Positions 8,697 through 16,498 of a stretch of DNA of 40,872 nt are shown in pieces (position 1 is the stretch's first letter; every line of letters begins with the position of its first letter). The notes beneath the pieces are model-generated. The model had not been told where the DNA came from. It saw only the letters and a program-made list of their open reading frames with translations, and searched no databases. Origin of the DNA: an uncultured Lachnospiraceae bacterium (GTDB lineage: Bacteria; Bacillota; Clostridia; Lachnospirales; Lachnospiraceae); the NCBI GenBank assembly GCA_947630855.1, contig CANRJF010000016.1, positions 1-40,872 of the forward strand, read 5' to 3'. The translations under genes and the position numbers were made by a program.

Positions 8697-9588
8697 GGCA
8701 AACTCCTTTTTTGCAGCATTTCTTCCGCTTTTTATCCTTAAAAATTCTTAAGAAGCAGGGCGGCAGGAGGTAATAAAGGCACAAAAGCCGGTCTATGCTC
8801 ACGGTAAACGGCCTGGTCACCCACAAAAAAAGCCTGCACAATATTCTGTTTCTCCACTGGCAGAACCGAAAGAAAAACTTCTGCGGGAAAACAAGTTTAC
8901 AGGTTGAACAGTCTTCAAAATGAATCCACACCTGCATCCCGCAAATATCATAATCATGGCGCCACTGCTCTTTCCATGCACTTGTAAAAGCAAAAAGCAT
9001 TTCCAGATTGGGAAATGTAATCCCTATATCCGCCGACAAATCTTTTGGCTCACTGTAAGCTCCCATGCGAAAGGCAGTAAGCCACCAGTGGGTTTTGTGC
9101 AGCCGGGCAATTTCGTTATCTTTATGATAAAAACGAATGGCCACAGGCAGCATTTCCTCATCTTCTACGCTGTGGAATAATGTGGTTTTTCTTCGGATAG
9201 AAGGAACCAGGGAATCAGCTTTGTAAATTCCCGCTTCACATCCCATATTAATGCCATACTGGCCTTTCCAGAATTCTATAAGCCAGGTACGCTCCCTGTA
9301 ATCAAAATATACCGGCATACAGTCAATGGCCATATTAAAATGGAACGCATAACGGTCATACAATGCTGTGTAGCCAAAAAGACGCTGAGGCGCTTGAATG
9401 GTAGTAGAAAAAATATCCTGACCGGATACATAACAGTATCCTAAAGGTTCTGTAAGCGGACAAATAACACTGCATTTTTCTTCCATGGACATGCGGCATA
9501 TTTTTTCACAGATTTTTTTTCTGCGAAAATGAAAAAGCAGGCAGAAAACCAATACTATAACAAGAAGACATCCTACTGCATAATACAT
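8680..9588 (-). CDS. Membrane-anchored DUF4474-like protein
   Basis: The product is about 302 aa from ATG 9588, chosen because GGAG lies 6 bp upstream; ATGs at 9606 and 9600 lack a ribosome binding site. One N-terminal membrane helix (about residues 2-20) is followed by a basic cytoplasmic stretch and a soluble domain. The segment VYFDYRERTWLIEFWKGQYGINMGCEAGIY is the signature I associate with DUF4474 (positions 9230-9320). The C-terminus is rich in Cys, Trp and basic residues and has a second hydrophobic patch. Function is unknown. It shares a coupled operon with the phosphoesterase, whose start lies within its 3' end. Confidence 0.7.
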   Translation of the reverse strand: MYYAVGCLLVIVLVFCLLFHFRRKKICEKICRMSMEEKCSVICPLTEPLGYCYVSGQDIFSTTIQAPQRLFGYTALYDRYAFHFNMAIDCMPVYFDYRERTWLIEFWKGQYGINMGCEAGIYKADSLVPSIRRKTTLFHSVEDEEMLPVAIRFYHKDNEIARLHKTHWWLTAFRMGAYSEPKDLSADIGITFPNLEMLFAFTSAWKEQWRHDYDICGMQVWIHFEDCSTCKLVFPQKFFFRFCQWRNRILCRLFLWVTRPFTVSIDRLLCLYYLLPPCFLRIFKDKKRKKCCKKGVCHENRL

Positions 9589-9613
9589 AACATACTCCAT
9601 AAACATTTTCTAT

Positions 9614-9641
9614 ATTTTATGCAGTGTAAAAAAAATGGCAA
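9614..9641 (-). promoter_or_regulatory. Possible promoter for the DUF4474/phosphoesterase operon
   Basis: On the minus strand: TTGCCA, 16 bp, TAAAAT. The expected transcription start near 9607 fits translation from ATG 9588 and excludes 9606. Confidence 0.45.
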
Positions 9642-9665
9642 CAAATAAATTTTTTCCTGTTTTCC

Positions 9666-9716
9666 TTTATTCCTGGGGGCAACGAGCCAAATGACTGCTT
9701 GCAGGCATTTGACTCT
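9666..9716. repeat. Copy 1 of a palindromic repeat, used as the 3' coding end of the 511-aa gene
   Basis: The sequence TTTATTCCTG then CAACGAGCCAAATGACTG, CTTG and an imperfect complementary arm matches the complete element at 11581-11648. The inner arms pair at 12 of 14 positions. This copy is degenerate on one side, where it runs into coding sequence. In the minus frame it encodes the tail ASSHLARCPQE and stop. Confidence 0.75.
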
Positions 9717-11202
9717 CCGTTATTGCTGCATCGACACGCCTTATATCAGCCTTTTGTCTCCTCTTCGCACTGGCATAAAACCTCTTATATCGTTCCTCGT
9801 CCCCGGATGCTTTCGCATCCTTTAAAAGAAAAATAAACAACTCCATCAGGTCATCTTTGCATTGTTTCAATCCTCTTTCCGCTATTTCCCGCGCCCCAGC
9901 CTCATTGCCTGCATCACAATAGCACTGTATCAGCCCAATATATTCTTTTGCTGTTTTTCCCAGATGCGTTTCCAGGTATAGAATATACTTATCCATTTTT
10001 CCATACTTACGATATATTTCTGCTGCATTTTCTGCATATCTTTCATATTTATTCAGCAAATCTGCAAATTCCAATACTTCTTCATCTGTTATGTAGAGCT
10101 TCTCTGACAATTCTTTTATCGGATCATAACATCCATAACAATCGTAATAATCATGAGCTATCATCTCAGAAAGAATTTTTTTCCGGAGCTTCCAATCTTC
10201 CTCTTCAAATTTTCCTCTTTTTATTAAAGCCTGACAAATATTCCATACTTCATCAATTTCCAACTGATCATCAATGTATCTCTCATAACTTAATATACAA
10301 AACAATTCATCAATCTGCTTCCATGAAGCTTTCAGCACGGACACTTTATTTGACATTTCTGCTTTCTTTTCCTGCTCTCTGCATTTCTTACGGATATCCA
10401 GAAGAAGATGCTCACTCCTTGCCTTTAACTTCTTAATTATATACTGTTTCTGCCATGATCGGCTATCCCTGGAACATTCTTTAAGCACTTCATCCATTTC
10501 CTCTATTTCCTTTTCCAAAATACCTTCCACATGGTCAAGAAGCTTTTCAGAAAACAGCCCTGTAAAATCGCTTAAACTCATCTCCTGACATAATTCATTT
10601 TTAAGAACTTTCAAAAGATTTTCTGCAAACTCCAGATTTTCATCCTCTTTATCTAAAAGCAATGCTTCCACCCAATCGTAACCTATCTCGTAAACAGACA
10701 TGGACAATTTCTGTTCTTTACCGGCATCTTTAATTGTAAACGGAGAGTCATCCTCAAAATCTTCTGAATCCCTAGCCTCCACGACCTGAAACTCCAACCG
10801 ACAGATTCTATCCAGTATCTTACGGGCAAGTTTATATTCTCCCAGACGCAACAGGTCATGACAACCTCTGAATGTTCTGTCTAAAAAAGCAAAAGCATTC
10901 TTAGGGTCATTGTGCCATATCTCCCAATTATCTACATACCTTCCCTCTGAGTTAAATTCATAATAATGTGTTTCATACTCTACGCAGATTTCTCCCTCCT
11001 GTACCTTTTTGCAGAATTCGTCAATCTCCGTTTCCGTCGGCATATAGGTAATCTTCTTTTCCCCTGTCAGAGACATGAGAAAATCCTGCTGTGCCGATTC
11101 TAATACAAGTTTCGCCTGTTCAAGTATCCAGGCATCTTTTCGTTCTGTTGATATTTCCTGCAGCTTTTCACAGACCATGCTTATAAAGCTATTCTTTTCC
11201 AT
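9667..11202 (-). CDS. Hypothetical alpha-solenoid (TPR-like) protein
   Basis: The 511-aa, strongly helical and acidic protein has no signal peptide or membrane helix. Repeated helix pairs such as FAFLDRTFRGCHDLLRLGEY / ARKILDRICRL and YIGLIQCYCDAGNEAGAREIA / RGLKQCKDDLMELFIFLLKD look like TPR-type solenoid units. The middle (about 240-320) is a charged coiled region. No catalytic motif is seen. The start has AAGGAG 7 bp upstream. The last residues (SQMPASSHLARCPQE) are encoded by a palindromic repeat, suggesting the original stop was lost and the repeat supplied a new one. I do not recognise the family; an adaptor role is only suggested by the fold. Confidence 0.7.
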   Translation of the reverse strand: MEKNSFISMVCEKLQEISTERKDAWILEQAKLVLESAQQDFLMSLTGEKKITYMPTETEIDEFCKKVQEGEICVEYETHYYEFNSEGRYVDNWEIWHNDPKNAFAFLDRTFRGCHDLLRLGEYKLARKILDRICRLEFQVVEARDSEDFEDDSPFTIKDAGKEQKLSMSVYEIGYDWVEALLLDKEDENLEFAENLLKVLKNELCQEMSLSDFTGLFSEKLLDHVEGILEKEIEEMDEVLKECSRDSRSWQKQYIIKKLKARSEHLLLDIRKKCREQEKKAEMSNKVSVLKASWKQIDELFCILSYERYIDDQLEIDEVWNICQALIKRGKFEEEDWKLRKKILSEMIAHDYYDCYGCYDPIKELSEKLYITDEEVLEFADLLNKYERYAENAAEIYRKYGKMDKYILYLETHLGKTAKEYIGLIQCYCDAGNEAGAREIAERGLKQCKDDLMELFIFLLKDAKASGDEERYKRFYASAKRRQKADIRRVDAAITESQMPASSHLARCPQE

Positions 11203-11310
11203 AATGTCTCCTTAATCGTTTTCGTAGTATGATGAAAAAATTATGCTTGACAGCTATCGCCGCATACTCTATACTGTAAAAAAGAGATGGGTTTTTTGCC
11301 AAGTAAAATC

Positions 11311-11487
11311 TTATGATTCGAAAGGGTTGCTCGTTTCTTTTTTTATGTCCATCATGTCATAAAGATACCTTTTTCCTTTAAAAATAATATCACTGATTAG
11401 TACCATCTTATTTCCTTTTAAATCTGTTATTATATTTACATTTCTATCCAAAACGGTTCCCTCCATCAGGATGTATGTATTTGCCAT
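11311..11487 (-). CDS. Small hypothetical protein, 58 aa
   Basis: The reading frame encodes MANTYILMEGTVLDRNVNII, then a stretch containing KGNKMVLISDIIFKGKRYLY, and ends NPFES. The 'KMVLISDIIFKGKR' core resembles short Lachnospiraceae proteins I have seen with motifs such as 'KIVVINDIIFKGKR', of unknown function. It has its own near-consensus promoter at 11507-11535. The ribosome binding site is poor, which lowers certainty about the start, but the promoter places the ATG about 13 nt from the likely transcript start. It lies alone between two operons. Confidence 0.6.
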   Translation of the reverse strand: MANTYILMEGTVLDRNVNIITDLKGNKMVLISDIIFKGKRYLYDMMDIKKETSNPFES

Positions 11488-11506
11488 AATTTAATAATCT
11501 TTACTG

Positions 11507-11535
11507 ATTATAACAGAAAAACACCGACTTATCAA
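11507..11535 (-). promoter_or_regulatory. Near-consensus promoter for the 58-aa gene
   Basis: On the minus strand: TTGATA (11530-11535), 17 bp, TATAAT (11507-11512). Confidence 0.7.
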
Positions 11536-11580
11536 CGAAAAATCTTTCTATACCTGCTCAACTGTTTCCATCGACTCAAC

Positions 11581-11648
11581 TTTATTCCTGCGGACAACGA
11601 GCCAAGTGACTGCTTGCAGTCACTTGGCTCGTTGCTCGCGGGAATAAA
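11581..11648. repeat. Copy 2 of a 68-bp palindromic repeat; possible terminator
   Basis: Outer arms TTTATTCC / GGAATAAA and an inner 18-bp perfect stem CAACGAGCCAAGTGACTG with loop CTTG fold the whole element into one long hairpin. It lies about 60 bp after the stop of the first DUF6033-like gene and could end that operon, though it lacks a clean T-run. A degenerate copy is at 9666-9716. Repeats of this type appear to be dispersed in Lachnospiraceae genomes; that is from memory and was not checked here. Confidence 0.8.
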
Positions 11649-11707
11649 TGGAATCCGATACGATTACCTGAACACCATTTGTAAAACCACTGTTGCCCAA
11701 AACACAT
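11582..11707 (-). CDS. Possible 41-aa reading frame, TGATG-coupled, with repeat-encoded tail
   Basis: The ATG overlaps the stop of the upstream gene in the form TGATG. The frame reads MCFGQQWFYKWCSGNRIGFH, then LFPRATSQVTASSHLARCPQE, and stops inside the palindrome. The tail is the same as that of the 511-aa protein. The overlap favours translation, but the content (Trp/Cys rich, repeat-derived tail) is what a chance frame through a repeat would give. No independent ribosome binding site is seen. Confidence 0.25.
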   Translation of the reverse strand: MCFGQQWFYKWCSGNRIGFHLFPRATSQVTASSHLARCPQE

Positions 11708-12285
11708 CAAACCTGCATATCTATCCCTTTTGTTCCCCCAAACTTTCCCGATACCATAGACGTAATGCTTTCATCTGCAAAAATTTCATCTAATACATCT
11801 GACGGAATTGGTTTTCCATACGTCCAACCGGGTACTTTTTCCTTAACAGCACCGGCAACTTTTTTTGCAATGTTTATTTCCAGTTGACCTAATGTCCATG
11901 CGGCGGCTACACGGTCATTTACTTTTAATGTTTTATAATAGTTGTTCTTCGCAACAGCCATTTCTTCCCATTCAGCTTCATTATCGCCGGACATACCATT
12001 ATATTTATAAAACGCATTTTTTACGCTATCAAAAACACGCTGCTTCATTTCATCAGATACCTCAATAATTTTCCTTGCATTGGGATTGTTTGTAACACAC
12101 ATTCCCTCTACGCCATAAGAATTTTTACGGTGTCCAGAAAGAAAATCCTCTAATGTATTCCTGCCGCCTGCCCCAGGGCGTCTTGTTGATATTCCGCTGC
12201 AAAAAGGCATACTTGTATTTGACTTTCCTCCATTCATTCTTGAAAAAATCTGCATAATCCCTTGATAATTGTTTCCTATACGCAT
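11707..12285 (-). CDS. DUF6033-like family protein, N-module only
   Basis: The 192-aa soluble protein starts MRIGNNYQGIMQIFS behind AAGGAGG. It aligns along its length with the N-terminal half of the next paralogue (12335-13465): shared segments include RKNSYGVEGM, VSDEMKQ, GMSGDN, AVKEKVPGW and IPSDVLDEIFADESITSMVS. It stops where the paralogue continues into the C-module, ending GGTKGIDMQV. The tail resembles the last residues of the GHKL kinase gene upstream (SIDMKI) at the DNA level. No signal peptide, membrane helix or catalytic motif is visible. It is the last clear gene of the cassette that begins with the LytTR regulator. Function unknown. Confidence 0.7.
   Translation of the reverse strand: MRIGNNYQGIMQIFSRMNGGKSNTSMPFCSGISTRRPGAGGRNTLEDFLSGHRKNSYGVEGMCVTNNPNARKIIEVSDEMKQRVFDSVKNAFYKYNGMSGDNEAEWEEMAVAKNNYYKTLKVNDRVAAAWTLGQLEINIAKKVAGAVKEKVPGWTYGKPIPSDVLDEIFADESITSMVSGKFGGTKGIDMQV
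11743..11809. repeat. Near-identical N-module segment shared with 12956-13022
   Basis: 66 of 67 bases match between the two paralogues here, much higher than further upstream in the genes. This local identity points to recent duplication or gene conversion at the module boundary. Confidence 0.8.
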
Positions 12286-12334
12286 AGCATAATCCTCCTT
12301 GATATTTATTCATTAAGCCACACTCTCTAAAGGG

Positions 12335-13465
12335 CTATACAGATAAATCTATCTGTTCTCCCTTGCCAGTTTCCTTGATTTTTTTGTCCTCCATAGGCTC
12401 ATTTTCAGATGTTTTGTTCCTTATCTTCTCTAACAATTTTTCCAGAGTTTCCGCCTTTTCAAGCCGCTTTTCCTTTAAGGCTTCTTCCTCTTTCTTTTTT
12501 GCACGTTTCTCCTCCAACTGCTCCTGTATCTGTTTTTTGTAAGATACTGTCGGACTGTCCTTTGGTGGCTCATGCTTACCGATACACCAATAGGAAACTT
12601 TCCCATTCTTATCAATGACAGTGCCACCTGCCACCATTTCAGCCCCATGATCGGCAAGCCCCGCTTTGATTTCCTCTGCCGCTTTTGGAGCATTGGCAAT
12701 GTACTTTTCATACTTTGCCGCTGTTGCCGGGTCTGTTGCCATTTTTTCTATGATGTTAGATGAAATAGCTATATTATTGCCACCGCTACTGCCGAACATA
12801 TAATTATCCATCTGCTTATCATTCTTAAAGTCCGCTACCGTGATATTCACATCCGGGTATTTCTCTTTCAGCCTTTTCAAATAATCCTGCGTATTCCCGC
12901 TAACTCCATTGCTTCCGTTAGTCCTGTCTGTTGCATAAGTTTTTGTTCCCCCGGACTTTCCCGATACCATAGACGTAATGCTTTCATCTGCAAAAATTTC
13001 ATCTAATACATCAGACGGAATTTGCTGTCCAGAAGTCCAACCGGGTACTTTTTCCTTGACTGCATTTTTTACTGCGTGTACAATGTCTAAATGGAGTTGG
13101 CTCAATGTCCATGTAGCCGGAGAACGGTCACTTGCTTTTAAGGTTTTCACATAAGAATGTATCTTATCATAATACGCATCTGTTTCAGCGGTGTTATCGC
13201 CCGACATTCCGCCATACTTATAAAATTCCTTTTTCACGTCCTCAAAAACGTGCTGTTTCATTTCGTCCGATACATCAATTATTTTTTTCCAATCTGTCCT
13301 GCCTGTTATCCTCATGCCCTCTACACCATAAGAATTTTTCCTGCGTCCAGACAGTAAATCTTCAATCGCTTTTGAATTGCTTTTTTGGTTTTGTACCCCT
13401 GCAAATGGAACACTGTTTTTTGAAAAAATCTGCATAATTCCCTGATAATTATTTCCTATACGCAT
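12335..13465 (-). CDS. DUF6033-like family protein, full N+C module form
   Basis: The 376-aa protein combines both modules. The N-module (about 1-175) matches the 192-aa neighbour. The linker GGTKTYATDRTNGSNGVSGN and the C-module (DYLKRLKEKYPDVNITVADF, then NIIEKMATDPATAAKYEKYI, then GGTVIDKNGKVSYW) match the 212-aa neighbour. The C-module has the pattern of DUF6033 proteins ('L--LKEKYP--DFTVADF... EKMA-D---KYE'). A long charged coiled coil follows (EEKRAKKKEEEALKEKRLEKAE) and the tail ends GKGEQIDLSV. The ribosome binding site is GGGAGG. It lies 49 bp from the next gene of the operon. It looks cytoplasmic or non-classically secreted. Confidence 0.75.
   Translation of the reverse strand: MRIGNNYQGIMQIFSKNSVPFAGVQNQKSNSKAIEDLLSGRRKNSYGVEGMRITGRTDWKKIIDVSDEMKQHVFEDVKKEFYKYGGMSGDNTAETDAYYDKIHSYVKTLKASDRSPATWTLSQLHLDIVHAVKNAVKEKVPGWTSGQQIPSDVLDEIFADESITSMVSGKSGGTKTYATDRTNGSNGVSGNTQDYLKRLKEKYPDVNITVADFKNDKQMDNYMFGSSGGNNIAISSNIIEKMATDPATAAKYEKYIANAPKAAEEIKAGLADHGAEMVAGGTVIDKNGKVSYWCIGKHEPPKDSPTVSYKKQIQEQLEEKRAKKKEEEALKEKRLEKAETLEKLLEKIRNKTSENEPMEDKKIKETGKGEQIDLSV
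12841..12940. repeat. Near-identical C-module segment shared with 14019-14118
   Basis: 96 of 100 bases match the corresponding part of the 212-aa paralogue, covering the linker and the start of the C-module. The second copy is at 14019-14118. Confidence 0.8.
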
Positions 13466-13512
13466 AACATAAACCTCCCTGATATGTATTCATTAAGCTG
13501 CACTCTAAAGGG

Positions 13513-14151
13513 CTATACAGATAAATCTATCTGTTCTCCCTTTCCTGTTTCCTTGATTTTTTCGTCTGCCGCAGGCTCATTTTCAGATGTCTTGTTTCTT
13601 ATCTTCTCTAACAATTTTTCCAGAGTTTCCGCCTTTTCCAGACGTTTTTTCTTTAAGGCTTCTTCCTCTTTCTTTTTTTCGCGTTTTTCCTCTATCTGCT
13701 CTTGGACTTTTTCTTTGTAAACCGTTCCGGGGTTCTCTATTTTGTCTTTGCTCCTGCCCACCATCCAGTATGATACTTTCCCGTTTTTATCAATCACAAC
13801 ACCTGCACCAAGTATTTCATCATTATTTTCTTTCGCAAACTTTTCTATCCTGTCCACATTCCCTGCCATATCTGAAATGACTTTCTCATACTTTGCCGCT
13901 GCCGCCGGGTCTTTGGACATTTTTTCAACAATGCCTGCAGAGATCGCTACGTTGTTATAACCCCGGCTGCCAAGCATATAAGCGTCCTCCTGTTTACCGT
14001 TCTTAAAGTCCGCTGCCGTGATATTCACGTCCGGGTATTTCTCTTTCAGCCTTTTCAAATAATCCTGCGTATTTCCGCTAACTCCATTGCTCCCGTTAGT
14101 CCTGTCTGTTACATAAGTATTTATGTAATCTGTCACTCCTGTAATTGCCAT
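13513..14151 (-). CDS. DUF6033-like family protein, C-module only
   Basis: The 212-aa protein starts MAITGVTDYINTYVTDRTNG behind GGGAGG. It has only the C-module (DYLKRLKEKYPDVNITAADF, EKMSKDPAAAAKYEKVI, GAGVVIDKNGKVSYW) and the same charged coiled coil and GKGEQIDLSV end as the 376-aa paralogue. It follows the GHKL kinase gene after 60 bp and precedes the fusion gene by 47 bp. The spacer after it (TATTCATTAAG, then CTCTAAAGGGCTATACAG) is repeated after the next gene, so coding and spacer were duplicated together. Function unknown; the kinase context suggests it is made together with the signalling pair. Confidence 0.72.
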   Translation of the reverse strand: MAITGVTDYINTYVTDRTNGSNGVSGNTQDYLKRLKEKYPDVNITAADFKNGKQEDAYMLGSRGYNNVAISAGIVEKMSKDPAAAAKYEKVISDMAGNVDRIEKFAKENNDEILGAGVVIDKNGKVSYWMVGRSKDKIENPGTVYKEKVQEQIEEKREKKKEEEALKKKRLEKAETLEKLLEKIRNKTSENEPAADEKIKETGKGEQIDLSV

Positions 14152-14198
14152 AATTTCGTCCTCCCTAATAAAATTTAATTTTATTTGTCATTTCGGCT

Positions 14199-14230
14199 TG
14201 CCCAAAACATATCAAATTTTCATATCTATA
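14199..14230. repeat. 32-bp motif at the end of the kinase gene, repeated at the end of the N-module gene
   Basis: On the minus strand, ATAGATATG, 5 bases, TTGAT, 1 base, TGTTTTGGGCAA spans the kinase stop codon. It recurs around 11695-11726, spanning the stop of the 192-aa gene, with 28 of 32 bases conserved. This marks a shared boundary of the duplicated cassette. Confidence 0.6.
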
Positions 14231-15693
14231 CTCCTTTCATTTTTCATCATCACGGAAAGGATAAATACCCTGCCGTCTATTTTATAATCCATTGTTCCTT
14301 GATATTTCTCTGCTGTATTTTTAATGTTTGCAAGCCCTATTCCATGTACTTTTTTATCTGCTTTATCCGTTTCGGGAAGCCCCGCCTTCCGCTTCCGTTT
14401 CAGCGTTCCGTCAAAGCTGTTTTCTATCTTGAAGATTAACAGTTTATCCTTTTGGAAAGATGACAGCCGGATAAAGGTTTTAGCTTCCGGCTCTTTTTCC
14501 TTTAACTTCCGGCACGCTTCCATTGCATTGTCTAAAGCGTTGCCTAAAATAACGGCTATGTCATAACTTTGGATAGCCAGATTACAGGGGAGAAGCAATT
14601 TCTTTACATCTATCTGCAAGTCCGGGACAAGGCGCAACGCTTCATGGTATTTCATGTTGAGCAGCGTGTCAATCACACTGTTTCCCGTCTTAAAGCGGAA
14701 GTCCAGACCGTCAAAAGTATTGTTCAGTTCTGACAGGTAGGCTTGCAGTTCTTCGTTTTCACTTTCCCCCTTTTTTGTGGCAAGCCGCAGGACAACGGAA
14801 AGCGTATTCTTCATATCGTGTTTCATGCTCCGTATGCCGGAATAGACACGCTCCATTTCCGCCATATGCTCCTGCATACTTCCTATCTGCTTTTCCAGTA
14901 CAATCCGGCTGCTCCGTTCCCTGTTCAGATAAACTGTGTCTTGAAACAGCTTTACCCCGTATAAGATAGACAACAGCGACAAAATCAGGATTGCCGGGAG
15001 GATTACCAATAACAGCGGGTATTTATCATAAATTGTTTCCACGGCATTTTCTTCCACCGTAAACAGGATAGTGCGGAGCAGCGCACATAACAACAGGCTT
15101 ACCACAGCCGGGGTAAGGATAGATAACAGCTCTGTCCTCTGGATAGCATAATCCTTTTCCTTATAATTGCGTACAATCCCTTTCAGTGACAGGTACAGCA
15201 GCAGGACAAGGGCGGCTTCCATAAGAAACTGATTGCCAATTACACTGGCTTTTATTACTGTTTCAAAGGTTTTTTCAGAAGTGATAATCCCTTTCCCCAC
15301 ACACCAATTCCATACCATAAGCAGTTTATCCCCCGGTTTATCAAGCAGGATAACCGCCACAAAAGCACTAATATCAGCGATTGCACAAAAAGCTGCCACA
15401 AGAAAAACCGTAACCATATGGAACGCCTTATAAAAACACATTGCTATGACAGCCAACACACAGAGGGAAAATACCGTTTTCCAAACCGCCTTTGCGCTTT
15501 CATATCCTATTGGGGGAATCCAGTAGATACATAGCCGTGACAGCCCGTATGCAGCCATTACATAAAGCCCATGAAAACGGCTTTTAGTCCTGCTTTCTAA
15601 AAAGCTGCCTAAAAAGTATTGTAGGCAGTACCCTTGAAGCAGAACGGAAACAGACATAAAAACCGGAAAAATCAAATGAGCCAAACTATACAT
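14212..15693 (-). CDS. GHKL-type sensor histidine kinase
   Basis: The protein is 493 aa from ATG 15693. This start overlaps the stop of the regulator gene (ATGTATAG) and has GGAGG 8 bp upstream, which decides it against an ATG 51 bp earlier. About seven hydrophobic segments fill residues 1-240. A coiled linker follows, then the phospho-acceptor IRSMKHDMKNTL. The ATPase has the N-box ILGNALDNAMEAC and glycine box VHGIGLANIKNTAEKY. It belongs to the AgrC/ComD-like GHKL class that senses peptides in other Firmicutes. No peptide precursor or AgrB-type protease is seen here. It is translationally coupled to the LytTR regulator and followed by the DUF6033-like genes. Confidence 0.9.
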   Translation of the reverse strand: MYSLAHLIFPVFMSVSVLLQGYCLQYFLGSFLESRTKSRFHGLYVMAAYGLSRLCIYWIPPIGYESAKAVWKTVFSLCVLAVIAMCFYKAFHMVTVFLVAAFCAIADISAFVAVILLDKPGDKLLMVWNWCVGKGIITSEKTFETVIKASVIGNQFLMEAALVLLLYLSLKGIVRNYKEKDYAIQRTELLSILTPAVVSLLLCALLRTILFTVEENAVETIYDKYPLLLVILPAILILSLLSILYGVKLFQDTVYLNRERSSRIVLEKQIGSMQEHMAEMERVYSGIRSMKHDMKNTLSVVLRLATKKGESENEELQAYLSELNNTFDGLDFRFKTGNSVIDTLLNMKYHEALRLVPDLQIDVKKLLLPCNLAIQSYDIAVILGNALDNAMEACRKLKEKEPEAKTFIRLSSFQKDKLLIFKIENSFDGTLKRKRKAGLPETDKADKKVHGIGLANIKNTAEKYQGTMDYKIDGRVFILSVMMKNERSIDMKI

Positions 15694-16405
15694 TAATAGC
15701 CCCTCCGTTCTGCAAGTACCACATATACGCATTAACAAATTCACCGTATTTTTTCTTTGTCAGATAGACGGTATTTCCACCCGTAAGCGTTATGCAGTCG
15801 CTTTTGTATTCCTTGATATGCGCCATATTCACAAGATACCCCCGGTGGCAGCGGTAAAATGACCCGCCAAGCTGCGTTTCCAGTTCGCCAAGTACGGCAT
15901 AGGCTTCAATGACTTCCTGCGTGGTATGAATTTCCACTTTCCTTGATACGCTTTCAATATACAGGATATTGTCTGCGTCTATGGTAATACCCTTGTTCCT
16001 TGTATTGATAAAAAGCTGCTTTTTCCGGCGCATTTTCCTCAGCCCTGCTTCCCTTAGCGCCTGTTCAAAAACTTCCGTGAATTTCTGTTTCGTGACAGGC
16101 TTTATCAGATAATGGAACGCATATATGTCAAGGGCTTCAAACACATATTCCTTTATGCCCGTAATGAATATCAAAACAATGTCTGCGTTCTTTTCCCTTA
16201 CTTCCTTTGCAGCTTCAATGCCATTTATGCCGTCCATCTGTATGTCAAGGAAAATAATGTCAAAGGGTTTTGCTGCGGCAAGAAGTTCTTCCCCGGACGA
16301 AAAGCAAGCCACATTACAGTCCGGCTTCTGGTTTTCTATCATTTCACGGATATACTCACGGATTACCTTTTCATCATCAACAACTGCTATATCCAAATTC
16401 CTCAC
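15686..16405 (-). CDS. LytTR-family response regulator
   Basis: The protein is about 239 aa. The receiver has VVDDEKVIREYI, the phospho-Asp in IIFLDIQMDGING and Lys in YHLIKPVTK. The LytTR domain (about 130-230) contains LYIESVSRKVEIH and FYRCHRGYLVNMAHI. The annotated start is GTG at 16405, but GGAG is directly adjacent to it; a TTG at 16396, 8 bp after that GGAG, may be the true start (LDIAVVDDE). A 22-bp-period direct repeat at 16463-16498 sits in the promoter region and fits LytTR autoregulation. The 3' end overlaps the kinase start by 8 bp. Confidence 0.9.
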   Translation of the reverse strand: MRNLDIAVVDDEKVIREYIREMIENQKPDCNVACFSSGEELLAAAKPFDIIFLDIQMDGINGIEAAKEVREKNADIVLIFITGIKEYVFEALDIYAFHYLIKPVTKQKFTEVFEQALREAGLRKMRRKKQLFINTRNKGITIDADNILYIESVSRKVEIHTTQEVIEAYAVLGELETQLGGSFYRCHRGYLVNMAHIKEYKSDCITLTGGNTVYLTKKKYGEFVNAYMWYLQNGGAINV

Positions 16406-16462
16406 TCCAAGTCTGTAATATTTCTATTTAATTTATCGGCATAAATTTGGTACTTTTTTGCA

Positions 16463-16498
16463 AAATGTAGCGAAAGACGGTTTGAAATGTATCGAAAG
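16463..16498. promoter_or_regulatory. Direct repeat with 22-bp period, probable LytTR-regulator binding site
   Basis: AAATGTAGCGAAAG (16463-16476) and AAATGTATCGAAAG (16485-16498) differ at one of 14 bases and are 22 bp apart, two helical turns. Paired direct repeats at 21-22 bp are the known layout for AgrA/PlnC/VirR-type LytTR regulators. The site lies 58-94 bp upstream of the regulator gene and about 46 bp before the -35 box of the divergent nuclease gene. Confidence 0.65.

Noticed and set aside
12125..12313. 62-codon minus frame overlapping the start of the N-module gene
   Set aside because: Out of frame with the clear DUF6033-like gene and contains only its shifted sequence.
14176..14205. 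Nine-codon frame MFWASRNDK after the GHKL kinase as an autoinducer peptide
   Set aside because: No ribosome binding site at proper distance, no leader or processing partner; the match to the other 3' end is explained by the shared boundary sequence.
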